Assembly: GCF_004745865.1 (NCBI RefSeq)
Contig: NZ_SRKZ01000011.1
Coordinates: forward strand, 25,353 to 89,352
DNA from: Hymenobacter wooponensis
GTDB lineage: Bacteria > Bacteroidota > Bacteroidia > Cytophagales > Hymenobacteraceae
Direction of reading: 5' to 3'
Length of the DNA: 64,000 nucleotides
The number at the start of each line of letters is the position of its first letter. Positions within the stretch are counted from its first letter, which is position 1. The notes below the pieces were generated by a model that did no database searches, was not told where the DNA came from, and was given only the letters and a program-made list of their open reading frames with translations. Shown here in pieces: positions 33,732 to 43,813 of the stretch. Made by a program: the position numbers and the translations under genes.

Positions 33732-34274
33732 ATGTCTGACTACGAAGATGGCTACGAGGCTGGCCGCAACGCGCCCAACATTCGACAGTCCTATCAAAAC
33801 GGTAAGGCTATTGGCAACGGACTAGCCGTGGTGCTGGGCCTGGGCTTTCGCTTGGTAGTCGAAACGCTGGTGCTGGCTCCGTTCCTAGTGCTGGGCCTGG
33901 TGCTGACAACCAACCTGGATTTTTTCGGGCCGGGTTTTGGGTATGCCCGGCTGCTGAGCATCGGGGCGCTGGCCTACGGCTTCTACGCGCTGCTCTATTT
34001 ACTTAAAGGAGTGGCTATCGGCCTGCGCCTGCGCGGTACCCGGCACTGGCTGCTGCCGTTCACGCTTTGCCTGCTGGTGGCCTGCTTCATCCCGTCGCTG
34101 CTGTTGCACCTGTTCATCGTGCACACCGTCAAGGCCGCTCACCCGGTTTTGGTGTGGGTGGTGCCGGGGCTGTTCGCCCTCTACACGTATTCCCGCTACC
34201 GCTTCACGGAAGACATTGCCCCCAACCTCGTGCTCTGGGCTTACCGGCGCGGCTACCACTGGACTGTTAAGTAA
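33732..34274 (+). CDS. multi-pass membrane protein (180 aa), unknown
   Basis: From the ATG at 33732 the frame encodes a hydrophilic start (MSDYEDGYEAGRNAPNIRQS) and four to five membrane helices, for example LVVETLVLAPFLVLGLVLTT and FTLCLLVACFIPSLLLHLFI. It ends in a basic tail. A start 10 codons upstream is possible but less likely. Not recognised. It is followed after one base by the 99-aa gene, suggesting a two-gene unit. An entry-exclusion or membrane stress role can be imagined but is not supported. Confidence 0.6.
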   Translation: MSDYEDGYEAGRNAPNIRQSYQNGKAIGNGLAVVLGLGFRLVVETLVLAPFLVLGLVLTTNLDFFGPGFGYARLLSIGALAYGFYALLYLLKGVAIGLRLRGTRHWLLPFTLCLLVACFIPSLLLHLFIVHTVKAAHPVLVWVVPGLFALYTYSRYRFTEDIAPNLVLWAYRRGYHWTVK

Positions 34275-34275
34275 T

Positions 34276-34575
34276 ATGAGTCAGCTGGAATTTGTTGAGC
34301 GCGTGACAATACAGGCGCTGGCCTACCTGCAGCAAGCCCGCGCTTATAAGCCCACGCCGGAAGAATACATCAAATGGGTGGATAGTCACCCATCGGCCAT
34401 TCGGGTACTGCTGTTGCGGCGGGGCATGGCAGCGTGCTGGGCGGGCGGCTCCCCCTCGTTTCAGGATTTCATCCTCACCCAACGGGGCCACTCGGTACAC
34501 GACTACACGGCCCACCAGCTCAGCGAAGCAGATTACCTGCGTTGGGTGAACTTCATGGACGACACCACCTTCTAA
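34276..34575 (+). CDS. hypothetical protein (99 aa)
   Basis: The ATG at 34276 follows the previous stop by one base, giving MSQLEFVERVTIQALAYLQQ. The protein is small, soluble and mostly helical with aromatic residues near the end (HQLSEADYLRWVNFMDDTTF). No family recognised. Tight spacing indicates co-translation with the membrane protein before it. Confidence 0.6.
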   Translation: MSQLEFVERVTIQALAYLQQARAYKPTPEEYIKWVDSHPSAIRVLLLRRGMAACWAGGSPSFQDFILTQRGHSVHDYTAHQLSEADYLRWVNFMDDTTF

Positions 34576-34623
34576 GCATGGCCGTGTGCATCCGCTGCTC
34601 AACTTTGCCCTTCCCTCCGAATT

Positions 34624-35676
34624 ATGAGTAAATCCCTACGCAACGTGCCAGCTGTAACGACGGGCTCATCAGTCGCTGCCAACTTGGCGCGGGCTTCCTC
34701 CAAAGTGGCCGGTTTCCTGGAAACGGGCCTGCAGGGTGCCGCCAACACGGAGCGGGCTTATAAGTCGGACCTGAACACCTACGCCGAGTTTTGCGCGCTG
34801 CACGGATTTACGGCAGTGCCGGCCGACGTCACCACGCTGACGGAATACGTGGCCTACCTGGCCTCCGAAAAGCCGACTCCCGATGCAGGGGGCAGTAGGG
34901 AGAAAAAGAAGGGGCAACAACCCCTCACCAGGCCGCACGCGCTGGCCACTATCCGGCGGCACCTTGCCGCCATCCGCAAGGCGCATCAGCTCAGCGGCCA
35001 CTCGATGCCGGCGACGGTGGATGCGCTCAACATCGTCATGGAAGGCATTGCCCGCACCCTGGGCAAGCGGCAGGACCAGGCGCTGGCTTTTACCGTCGAG
35101 GAGTTGAAACAGGCCATTCGTAGCATCGACCTGGAAACGACGGCGGGCCTGCGGGACCGGGCGCTGCTGCTGGTGGGCTTCGCGGGGGCTTTCCGGCGCT
35201 CCGAACTGGTGGACCTCAACATCGAGCAGTTAGAATTCACGGAGCGGGCCTTGCTGGTGCATCTGGCCAAAAGCAAGACCAATCAGTATGGCGCGGTGGA
35301 GGACAAAGCCATTTTCTACGCCCCCAATGCAGATTTCTGCCCCGTGCGCTGCCTCCGGGCCTGGCTTAATCTGCTGGGCCGGACCAAGGGGCCGCTGTTC
35401 GTGAAGATTCCGCGGGCGACTCCGGGGCAGATGGCTGCCCCTTCGGACAAGCGCCTTTCGGATATTTCCATCAACAAGCTGGTGCAAAAGCGCCTTGGCT
35501 CGGCTTACTCGGCTCACTCATTGCGGGTATCTTTTGTGACGGTAGCCGTGCTCAATGGGCAATCCCACAAGGCTATTAAAAACCAGACCAAGCAGAAAAC
35601 GGATGCTATGATTGAGCGCTACACGCAGCTCAACAACGTGGTTTCGTACAATGCTGCTCAATCTCTCGGGCTGTAG
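34624..35676 (+). CDS. tyrosine recombinase (phage-integrase family)
   Basis: A 350-residue recombinase. The N-terminal SAM-like core-binding domain covers residues about 25-140 (SERAYKSDLNTYAEFC-like). The catalytic domain has box I GFAGAFRRSELVDL (Arg about 191), the His/Arg box AHSLR (about 298-301) and the nucleophile in MIERYTQ (Tyr about 333). It could resolve multimers, integrate the element or move a cassette. An unusual basic linker (residues about 88-100, GGSREKKKGQQP) is encoded by a copy of the G-rich dispersed motif, suggesting insertion of that motif into the gene. It lies directly before the truncated PIN gene that starts the defence-like island. Confidence 0.85.
   Translation: MSKSLRNVPAVTTGSSVAANLARASSKVAGFLETGLQGAANTERAYKSDLNTYAEFCALHGFTAVPADVTTLTEYVAYLASEKPTPDAGGSREKKKGQQPLTRPHALATIRRHLAAIRKAHQLSGHSMPATVDALNIVMEGIARTLGKRQDQALAFTVEELKQAIRSIDLETTAGLRDRALLLVGFAGAFRRSELVDLNIEQLEFTERALLVHLAKSKTNQYGAVEDKAIFYAPNADFCPVRCLRAWLNLLGRTKGPLFVKIPRATPGQMAAPSDKRLSDISINKLVQKRLGSAYSAHSLRVSFVTVAVLNGQSHKAIKNQTKQKTDAMIERYTQLNNVVSYNAAQSLGL
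34888..34906 (+). repeat. G-rich dispersed motif, copy 5 (inside the recombinase gene)
   Basis: GGGGGCAGTAGGGAGAAAAA-like sequence encoding the basic inter-domain linker of the tyrosine recombinase. Its presence in coding DNA shows that the motif is not only a promoter part. Confidence 0.5.
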
Positions 35677-35864
35677 CGGCAGAGCACCGCCTCTTCAATT
35701 CACTGCCTCGTTACTGTGCAAATCCGCCAGTGAGGCGCCCTGATTTATAAACGGACGCTCTTGATAAGTAAGGGCGCTATTGACATCATGCGAATGTTCG
35801 TTTACTTGTGCAGAATAGCGCATAGATTTGAGCGTCGATTCTCTACCCACATATAAACAAACTT
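35677..35864. other. intergenic region before the truncated PIN gene
   Basis: AT-richer sequence without a credible gene. It probably contains the promoter of the former PIN gene. No strong palindrome was seen. Confidence 0.35.
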
Positions 35865-35906
35865 ATGCGCGTTCTCCTCGACACCAACATCGTTATCCAC
35901 CGGGAA
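35865..35906 (+). pseudogene. 5' fragment of a PIN-domain (VapC-like) gene
   Basis: The ATG at 35865 begins MRVLLDTNIVIHRE, the canonical first strand of PIN nucleases with the first catalytic Asp in LLDTN. After about 14 residues the similarity stops and the DNA continues as ISKra4-like transposase sequence in another frame. The rest of the PIN domain is absent nearby, so the gene was cut by the IS-related rearrangement. Confidence 0.65.
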
Positions 35907-37070
35907 CGTGACGGTCGATACCCCGCGCTACTACTTGCCGCCCACCGAGGCGGGACCGAAGACCTTCAGTCCCCTGCAGCACCTGTTTCCGCAGCACGTG
36001 ACGCCGGAGCGGTTGTATTTGGAAACCAAATGGGCCAGTTTGATTCCCTACCAGAAAACGGCCGATTTGCTCCACGACGTGTTGCCCATTGCTGCGAAGC
36101 TCACGGGCACGACCATTCAGCAGCACCTGCACGCGGTGGTCGAAGCGCAGGAACAGCAGCTGCCCGCGGAAGTGTCCTCTTTTCAGGGCGTTTGTCAGCG
36201 CGACCGCGAGGCCTTGCCGTGCCCGCCCCGCCCGCTGGTGGTCGGCCTCGACGGCGGCTACGTCCGGCACTGGCATAAGAAAGGTTGTTTCGAGGTGATT
36301 GCGGGCAAAAGTATTCCCGCCGAAGGGACTGCCAAATGCTTCGGTTTCGTGCAGGAGCGATGCCAAGCCGCGCCGACGGGTGTTCGAGGTCCTGCGCTCG
36401 CAAGGCTTACAGGCCAATCAGTCCGTGGAATTCTTTACCGATGGCGCCTCCATTCTTCGGTCGCTGACCAGTTATTTGAGTGCGGAGTCCACCCACATCC
36501 TGGACTGGTTTCACCTGACCATGCGCCTGACGGTGCTGCAGCAGTACGCACTGGGCTTCGCTCATGTCGACGCGGCCGGTGCAAAAGCGCTGCAAGACGG
36601 CTTGACCAGCATCAAATGGCACCTCTGGCATGGCAACGCCGAGCGGGCCCTGGAAAAGATACTGGACCTGGACGATATCCTGGCTACGCACCAAGACGAC
36701 CCGCTCGTAGCCAAGAAATACAGCAAGTGCAAGCCGTTGGCCCGGCTACTGGCTGATTTTCACACCTACGAGGAGCAAAACAGCGGCTTCATCGTGGACT
36801 ACTCCGAGCGCCAGCGCTACGGCGAACGCGTCTCCACCAGCTTTGTGGAGTCGGCGGTAAATCAGGTGCTGGCCAAGCGAATGGTGAAGCGGCAACAAAT
36901 GCAGTGGACCAAAAAGGGCGCGCATCTGCTCATACAGGCCCGTACCAAGGTGCTCAACGAGGAATGGGAAGACTGTTTCCGGCAGCAGTATCCGGACTTC
37001 CGGTCAGTGCCAACGGAACCGATGCAGATGGCCGCCTAAATCCATTGCCCCACACTTTTTGATGCTCTCC
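35899..37070 (+). mobile_element. truncated, frameshifted ISKra4-like element
   Basis: The frame from 35908 (VTVDTPRYYL, then FSPLQHLFPQHVTPERLYLE and TKWASLIPYQKTADLL) matches ISKra4-type transposases but lacks the first 70-100 residues. It includes the DDE-type start VVGLDGGYVR. A one-base shift near 36360-36375 moves the reading to the frame that continues DAKPRRRVFEVLRSQG, FFTDGASILRSL and HILDWFHLTMRL and ends at 37039. The right end is taken as 37070, where the 27-bp sequence that recurs at 48364-48390 stops. With a missing 5' end and a frameshift it is probably inactive, unless the shift is programmed. Confidence 0.75.
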
Positions 37071-37304
37071 ATACAAGCCTTCCTATAACAGCCTTTTTAA
37101 GCTAGATTCAGACACCTCAATAATGTCAACGTCATTCATAGTTAAGCCTAGTTAGGGACCGCAAAGTGTATGATTGCCAATTTTATTGGTTTTGAATCAA
37201 CTAAAAATATTGGCAAAGAGCGCTTCTTGCCTTCGTCGGCTTTACAGCTACCTTTGATACTGTCCCAAGTTGGCCTTTTTTGGTAGAAGCTTTTTTTGCC
37301 CACT

Positions 37305-40300
37305 ATGCTTAGTCTCGATGCTATCCGTCCCCGGATGTTTTTACGGGGTATTTTGTCCGACCAGATTGTTCAGGTGATTGCGCTGGAGCATGCTGGACCT
37401 GATGCGGCCACATTGTATTTTAAGGGGGCAGACGGGCGTCCAAGCGAACAGTTTTTATCCCGCGCCGACGAAGCCAAGCTGGACGAAGCAGTAGCAGAAC
37501 AACGCCCGTGGACGTTTACCGGCGATGCCTCTCAGTTCATCTTGGCGACGGAGGCCCACCGCATTCGCCTAGCCCACTTGTTTGACCCGATGATGGCAGT
37601 CCACACATCGGACGTGGAACCGCTACCCCATCAGATTACAGCGGTCTACGAAACCATGTTGCCTCGTCAACCATTGCGGTTCGTGCTGGCAGATGACCCA
37701 GGGGCTGGAAAAACCATCATGGCAGGCCTCCTAATCCGGGAGCTAACCATGCGGGCCGATGCTCAGCGCGTCTTGATTGTTGCTCCTGGTAGCCTGGTCG
37801 AACAGTGGCAAGATGAACTGCTGCAAAAGTTTGGGTTGGAGTTTACCATTTTCTCCCGTGACCTCATCAACCAGTCGCCTACAGGCAATGCCTTCGCGGG
37901 CCACGACCGGCTGATTGCCCGGCTGGACCAACTTAGTCGAAATTGCACTTCGGGAAAAGACGAGCCACCAGGCCCCTTAGAGGAGCTACTAGATGCTTCC
38001 CGATGGGATTTGATTATTGTCGACGAGGCCCATAAAATGGCCGCGCATTGGAGTGGGCAGGAGGTAAAGCCCTCCGACCGGTACCGACTTGGCATGAAGT
38101 TGGGCAAGTTGACCCGCCACTTCCTGCTAATGACTGCTACGCCGCATAATGGCAAGGAGGAGGACTTTCAACTGTTCATGTCGCTACTTGATTCGGAGCG
38201 ATTTGACGGTAAGTTTCGGGATGGAGTACACCGGGCTGACGTGTCGGACTTGATGCGCCGCATGGTTAAAGAGGACCTGCGCACGTTCGACAATAGGCCT
38301 CTTTTTCCAGAGCGTAAGCCTTATACGGTACTTTACGATTTGTCCTCCGCCGAGCAGGCGCTCTACGACGCGGTGACGCAGTACGTGGAAAACGAAATGG
38401 ATAAGGCCGACCTTATCACGGATGGGCGTCGGCGCAGTGTTGCAGGCTTCGCACTGACTTCGTTGCAGCGCCGCTTGGCTTCTAGCCCGGGTGCTATCTA
38501 CAAGTCGCTACGGCGGCGTCGGGAGCGACTTGAGGAACGGGTAGTGCAGGAATTGGCCCGCGTCGGAGCCGATGGAAGTATTGTGGCCAGCTTCACTTCG
38601 TTTGACTTGCCAGACGATTTGGATGAGGACCTGCCAGCGGGCGAATACGAAGAATCAGAAGATGATGCCTCCACGCGCACCACGGCCGCCCGAACAGTTA
38701 AAGAGTTGGAAGAGGAAGTCGCTCGGTTGCTGGTATTAGAGGAACAGGCCCGAAAACTTCGCGAATCCCAGGAAGATTGTAAATGGGAAAAACTGTCCGG
38801 GATGCTGCAAAGCAACCCGCTCATCAAGGACGAGTCAGGCCGGCCTCGCAAGCTTATCATCTTCACCGAGTACCGCGACACGTTACTGTATCTACAGGAC
38901 CGCATTCAGGGCCTCATCGGGGATGCAGATGCCGTTGTAGTCATTGACGGCAGCACTCCACGCGATGTGCGCCGCCAGGTGCAGGACCGCTTCCGTCAGG
39001 ATGACCGGGTGCGGGTGCTGCTTGCCACGGATGCAGCAGGAGAGGGAGTCAATTTGCAAACGGCTCACCTGATGGTTAACTACGACTTGCCGTGGAACCC
39101 AAACCGCCTAGAGCAACGCTTCGGGCGTATCCACCGCATTGGCCAAACCGAAGTCTGCCACCTGTGGAACCTGGTCGCCAAGGGCACCCGCGAAGGCAGT
39201 GTGTACGAGCGCCTGCTGATGAAGCTGGAAACCATCAGCCAGGACTTGCAAGGCCGGGTGTTTGACGTGCTAGGGGAAGTGTTTGAGGGAAAACCCCTGC
39301 GCGAGCTACTGGTTGAGGCCATTCGTTACGGCGACCAGCCCGAAGTACGCTCCCGGCTTAACCGGCAAATGGATACGGCCTTGGACGAAGACCATTTGCG
39401 CTCAGTGATTACGCGGAATGCGCTGTGCGAAGAGATTTTTGGCACCCAGCGCTTGCACGAGGTGCGCGAACAGATGGAGCAGGCCGAAGCGCGCAAGTTG
39501 CAGCCCTATTTCGTGCAGGACTTCGTGAAAAGGTCCTTTCGACGCTTGGGCGGAGAGTTGCGCGAACAGGAAACCGGCCGCTTCAAAATCTCCTATGTAC
39601 CCGTTTCGCTACGGGACCACGACCGGCAGTTGGGCAGTGCCGACCGCCGCTTGGTGCTCGACCGCTACGACCGGGTTTGCTTCGAGAAGAAACTAATGCG
39701 GCCCCAGGGCAAGCCGGCAGCCGACTTGCTGCACCCTGGTCACCCCTTTGTCCGCGCCCTGACGAGTCTAACCGTGCAGCAGTGCCTACCCGCGCTACGG
39801 CAAGGAGCAGTTTTAGTCGACCCCAACGACGACGGGGAGCAGCCGCGGCTACTGTTTCTGATGGACCACGTTATCCGGGAAGCAGATGCCACCAGCGGCG
39901 CGGAACTTTCACGCCGGCTGCATTTCGTTTCCATTGCCCCAAACGGAGTGGCTACCGCTGCCGGATGGGCACCGCATTTGGATTTGCAGCCCTTGCCGGA
40001 AGAACTGGAAACATTGGCTGACCCATACCGCCAGCAAGATTGGTTGGCTAGGCCGGATTTGGAGCAACTAGCACTGAGGTACGCCGCCGCCGAACTCGTA
40101 CCCGCTCATTTGCAGGAAGTGCGTGCCCGTCGGGAGGAATTCGTTGACAAAACCTATAATGCCGTTTACGAGCGCCTGACTCGTGAGCTGGAGTATTGGG
40201 ACGACCAGGTAGCCAAAGCGCAGAGCGCTTTAGAGGCGGGCAAAACGCTGGCACCCGCCAACTTGGCTAAAGCGGAGCAAAACCACGAATCCTTGCTCTC

Positions 40301-40883
40301 CCGTCGCACCCAGCGGTTGGCTGAGCTTCGGCAGATGCGTCATGTTGTCTCTGCAACGCCCATTGTGATGGGCGGGGCACTGGTGCTGCCCGCAGGCCTA
40401 GTAGCGCGGCTCACTGGCCAGGAAGAGTTCGTAGCCTTTGCCGCTGATGCTGCCGCCCGCGCCCGCACGGAGATGCTGGCCATGCAGGCAGTGTTTAATG
40501 CTGAAAAGGCGTTGGGCCACATTACCCGTGATGTTTCGGCTGCGCGTTGTGGTTGGGATATTACGGCAACTCTCCCAATACCTGCCACCGGCCGACTTCC
40601 CTCCGAACGCCACTTGGAGGTAAAAGGCATTGGGGTTGGCAACGACACCGTGATTCTGACGCGCAACGAAATTCACTACGGCCTGAACCAACACGATAAA
40701 TTTGTACTGGCTTTGGTCTTAGTGCATCCTGACGGGAGCACCCAGGGCCCTTTTTATGTGCAGCAGCCTTTCACCTCCCGTGACACGCCCGCCGAAGGGT
40801 CCGTGCATTCCGCTTATCAGCTGAAGCACTTCCTGAACCGGGCTGTTTCGCCGGCGCTGTACTACGATTCATTTCCTCTCTAG
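37305..40883 (+). CDS. SNF2/DEAD-type helicase with DUF3883 domain (DISARM DrmD-like), defence island
   Basis: A 1192-residue protein from the ATG at 37305. Helicase motifs in order: Walker A LADDPGAGKTIMAGLLIREL, motif II IIVDEAHKM, motif III TATPHNGKE, then the second RecA domain with LIIFTEYRDTLLYLQDRI, ATDAAGEGVNLQ and LEQRFGRIHRIGQ. The C-terminus carries a DUF3883-type domain (HLEVKGIGVGNDTVILTRNE). This architecture is that of DrmD and related defence helicases. The acidic gene product works with the DUF1156 methylase and DUF499 ATPase encoded next (18-bp and 47-bp gaps). It is probably an anti-phage helicase/translocase; function is inferred from family and context. Confidence 0.85.
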   Translation: MLSLDAIRPRMFLRGILSDQIVQVIALEHAGPDAATLYFKGADGRPSEQFLSRADEAKLDEAVAEQRPWTFTGDASQFILATEAHRIRLAHLFDPMMAVHTSDVEPLPHQITAVYETMLPRQPLRFVLADDPGAGKTIMAGLLIRELTMRADAQRVLIVAPGSLVEQWQDELLQKFGLEFTIFSRDLINQSPTGNAFAGHDRLIARLDQLSRNCTSGKDEPPGPLEELLDASRWDLIIVDEAHKMAAHWSGQEVKPSDRYRLGMKLGKLTRHFLLMTATPHNGKEEDFQLFMSLLDSERFDGKFRDGVHRADVSDLMRRMVKEDLRTFDNRPLFPERKPYTVLYDLSSAEQALYDAVTQYVENEMDKADLITDGRRRSVAGFALTSLQRRLASSPGAIYKSLRRRRERLEERVVQELARVGADGSIVASFTSFDLPDDLDEDLPAGEYEESEDDASTRTTAARTVKELEEEVARLLVLEEQARKLRESQEDCKWEKLSGMLQSNPLIKDESGRPRKLIIFTEYRDTLLYLQDRIQGLIGDADAVVVIDGSTPRDVRRQVQDRFRQDDRVRVLLATDAAGEGVNLQTAHLMVNYDLPWNPNRLEQRFGRIHRIGQTEVCHLWNLVAKGTREGSVYERLLMKLETISQDLQGRVFDVLGEVFEGKPLRELLVEAIRYGDQPEVRSRLNRQMDTALDEDHLRSVITRNALCEEIFGTQRLHEVREQMEQAEARKLQPYFVQDFVKRSFRRLGGELREQETGRFKISYVPVSLRDHDRQLGSADRRLVLDRYDRVCFEKKLMRPQGKPAADLLHPGHPFVRALTSLTVQQCLPALRQGAVLVDPNDDGEQPRLLFLMDHVIREADATSGAELSRRLHFVSIAPNGVATAAGWAPHLDLQPLPEELETLADPYRQQDWLARPDLEQLALRYAAAELVPAHLQEVRARREEFVDKTYNAVYERLTRELEYWDDQVAKAQSALEAGKTLAPANLAKAEQNHESLLSRRTQRLAELRQMRHVVSATPIVMGGALVLPAGLVARLTGQEEFVAFAADAAARARTEMLAMQAVFNAEKALGHITRDVSAARCGWDITATLPIPATGRLPSERHLEVKGIGVGNDTVILTRNEIHYGLNQHDKFVLALVLVHPDGSTQGPFYVQQPFTSRDTPAEGSVHSAYQLKHFLNRAVSPALYYDSFPL

Positions 40884-40901
40884 ACGGCTTTCGCCTTTTT
40901 C

Positions 40902-43766
40902 ATGGCCCTCCGCATACCCCGCAAACTCATCGAAGTAGCACTTCCGCTTGACGATATCAATACGGCAGCTGCTCGCGAAAAATCTATTCGCCACGGACAC
41001 CCTAGTACACTACATCTGTGGTGGGCTCGGCGGCCGCTGGCGGCTGCACGAGCTGTGCTATTCGCACAAATGGTCAATGACCCAGGCGGTGTGCGAGGAT
41101 GGGGGGCATATGCTGGCCAAACCAAAGAAAAAGCTCAACAGGAGAGGGAGGAGCTTTTCGACATTATCCGCGAGTTGGTTAAATGGGAGAATACCAGCAA
41201 CGAAACAGTATTGGAGCGAGCCCGTCAAGCCATCCGAAAAAGCTGGCAGGAAACCTGTGAGATGAATAAGGGAGTGGCGGGGTTTGACCCTGAATTGCTT
41301 CCAGCATTTCACGACCCCTTCGCCGGTGGCGGTGCCCTTCCTTTGGAAGCGCAGCGCTTAGGCCTGGTAAGCTATGCTTCGGACTTGAACCCTGTGGCGG
41401 TCCTCATTAACAAAGCGATGATTGAGATTCCACCGCGTTTTGCTAACAGACTACCTACCGGGCCATTGCCTGGTCGTGCGTCACAAGGTAAAATCAAGGA
41501 GTTTAACGCGGCATTTCCAGGCGCATACGGGCTAGCTGAAGATGTAAAAAGGTACGGGCATTGGGTCCGAGAGGAAGCTTTTTCGCGAATCGGTCACCTT
41601 TACCCTAAAGTAGCCTTACCTACCGTGTATGGTGGAGGAACGGCAACTGTTATTGCTTGGCTTTGGGCGCGAACAGTTGCAAGCCCGAACCCTGCATTAA
41701 GTGGTACCCATGTGCCGTTGGTGTCGTCTTTTTGGCTTTCCAAGAAAACTACCAATAGAGCATGGGTTGAGGCAATAATAGAGGATTCCAATTATCACTT
41801 TGAAGTCCGCACCGGAGAGAAGGGTCCTTCTATGGAGGAAACCGTCAATAGAAAAGGTGCTTACTGCATCCTGTCAAAGCAACCTATTCCCTTCTCTTAC
41901 ATAAGAGAAGAGGGTAAAGCCGGGCGGCTGAAAGAAAAGCTCTTTGCAATCGTAGTCGAAGGGCCACGAGGTAGATATTATCTATCTCCAGAGCAATACC
42001 ATGTAGCTACTGCTGAGTCAGCAGTTCCCTCTTGGAAGCCGGATTTCGACCTTCCATTAAATCCACGCGATTTTAAAACTCCGAACTACGGAATCACATC
42101 GTTCGGAGACTTATTTACGCCCCGCCAGTTAGTTGCGCTCAATACGCTTGTGGACGTAGTTGCAGACGCAAGAGAAAAAGTCATAAGCGACACGGTCAAA
42201 AGCGGCGGGCTTGATGACGGTGTTAGTCTTGAGGAGGGTGGGAATCAGGCAACAGCGTACGCTGACGCTATAGCGGTGTACTTGACCTTCGCAATCAGTC
42301 GTACAGCCGACCGATGCTCAAACGTATGTACGTGGGACTCTAGTCCCAAAATGGAGGCCCTGCGGAATACTTACGGTCGACAAGCTATTCCCATGACTTG
42401 GGACTTTGCAGAAGGAAATCCGTTTTCAGAGTCTTCTGGCAATTACCTGAACAATATCGATTGGATTGTGAAGGCACTGCAATTCGTGTCCCCGAATGTT
42501 GCGGGATTTGCAAAGCAAGTTGATGCTCAGCAACAAACGATTAGCAAGAATAAAGTCATCTCTACAGACCCTCCCTACTACGATAATATTGGCTATGCTG
42601 ACCTATCCGACTTCTTTTACATCTGGTTAAGACGTTCATTGCATGGTGTTATGCCCAAGCTGTTTTCAACAATGGCTGTTCCCAAAGCTGATGAATTGGT
42701 GGCGTCTCCTTATCGTCATGGAGGGAAAGAAGCGGCGAATAGCTTTTTCATAAATGGGATGACGCAAGCAATACATGCTTTGGCTGAACAAGCTCATCCT
42801 GCATTCCCGGTAACAATTTACTATGCCTTCAAACAGTCTGATACAACGGACTCTGGAACTGTATCAACCGGGTGGGATGCTTTCTTGGAAGCGGTAATTT
42901 CCGCAGGATTTTCCATCTCAGGCACATGGCCCATGAGAACTGAAATGGGAAATCGGATGATAGGTGCCGATAGCAATGCGCTAGCATCCAGTATCATCTT
43001 GGTGTGTCAAAAGCGTGACATTGTTGCTGATGAGGTGTCTCGAAGAGAATTTATGCGCGAATTGAGACTCGCTCTGCCGGAAGCATTGGAAGCAATGATT
43101 GCTGGTAGAAACGGGGTAAGTCCTGTTGCACCGGTGGATTTGGCTCAATCTGCTATCGGGCCTGGAATTGCAGTTTTTTCTCGGTTTAAAGCAGTGCTTG
43201 AGTCCGATGGTAAGCCCATGTCAGTTCACACCGCTCTTACCCTGATTAATAAGGAAGTAGATGGATACTTTTTCACCGCAGAGGGTGACCTTGATGCAGA
43301 GAGTCGGTTTTGTTTGGCTTGGTTTGACCAGTATGCGTGGAGTCCCAGCTCGTTTGGTGATGCCGATGTTTTGGCACGCGCAAAGGGTACTAGCGTGGCT
43401 GGCGTTCAGTTGGCTGGTGGCCTCGAAGCACTCGGGGGCAAGGTGCGTCTTCTACGCCCAACTGAGTATCCTACTTCTTGGCATCCCACTCTCGATGCCC
43501 GCACATCAGCATGGGAAGCCTTACATCATCTAATCCGGGTGCTGCGACAGTCAGGGGAAACTCCTACTGGTCGCTTACTAGCAGCAATGCCAGCACTGGC
43601 CGAGCCAGTGCGGCAATTAGCCTATCGCCTCTACACCCAATGTGAGCGAACGGGCCGAGCAGAAGACGCCCGCGCCTACAATGAACTCATCATTGCGTGG
43701 CCTTCCCTTCAGGAAGTTGTACAGGCACAACCTGTAGGCGCGTCCCAAACTTCCATCGAATTCTAA
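40902..43766 (+). CDS. DUF1156 N6-adenine-type DNA methylase, defence island
   Basis: A 954-residue protein. The N-terminal DUF1156 segment reads RKLIEVALPLDDINTAAARE then HPSTLHLWWARRPLAAARAV. A methylase motif-I-like region DPFAGGGALPLEAQRLGL (about residue 135) and the catalytic motif STDPPYYDNIGYADLSDFFY (DPPY, about residue 560) identify an amino-methyltransferase. The middle third (about 41.5-43.2 kb) is clearly more AT-rich than the ends, suggesting replacement of the target-recognition region. It probably marks host DNA for the helicase/ATPase system. Family members occur beside DUF499 proteins in bacteria and archaea. Confidence 0.85.
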   Translation: MALRIPRKLIEVALPLDDINTAAAREKSIRHGHPSTLHLWWARRPLAAARAVLFAQMVNDPGGVRGWGAYAGQTKEKAQQEREELFDIIRELVKWENTSNETVLERARQAIRKSWQETCEMNKGVAGFDPELLPAFHDPFAGGGALPLEAQRLGLVSYASDLNPVAVLINKAMIEIPPRFANRLPTGPLPGRASQGKIKEFNAAFPGAYGLAEDVKRYGHWVREEAFSRIGHLYPKVALPTVYGGGTATVIAWLWARTVASPNPALSGTHVPLVSSFWLSKKTTNRAWVEAIIEDSNYHFEVRTGEKGPSMEETVNRKGAYCILSKQPIPFSYIREEGKAGRLKEKLFAIVVEGPRGRYYLSPEQYHVATAESAVPSWKPDFDLPLNPRDFKTPNYGITSFGDLFTPRQLVALNTLVDVVADAREKVISDTVKSGGLDDGVSLEEGGNQATAYADAIAVYLTFAISRTADRCSNVCTWDSSPKMEALRNTYGRQAIPMTWDFAEGNPFSESSGNYLNNIDWIVKALQFVSPNVAGFAKQVDAQQQTISKNKVISTDPPYYDNIGYADLSDFFYIWLRRSLHGVMPKLFSTMAVPKADELVASPYRHGGKEAANSFFINGMTQAIHALAEQAHPAFPVTIYYAFKQSDTTDSGTVSTGWDAFLEAVISAGFSISGTWPMRTEMGNRMIGADSNALASSIILVCQKRDIVADEVSRREFMRELRLALPEALEAMIAGRNGVSPVAPVDLAQSAIGPGIAVFSRFKAVLESDGKPMSVHTALTLINKEVDGYFFTAEGDLDAESRFCLAWFDQYAWSPSSFGDADVLARAKGTSVAGVQLAGGLEALGGKVRLLRPTEYPTSWHPTLDARTSAWEALHHLIRVLRQSGETPTGRLLAAMPALAEPVRQLAYRLYTQCERTGRAEDARAYNELIIAWPSLQEVVQAQPVGASQTSIEF

Positions 43767-43813
43767 ACTAGTCGGCTCTGCCAGTCGCCTTCTATCATCC
43801 CAGCGGTAATTAT

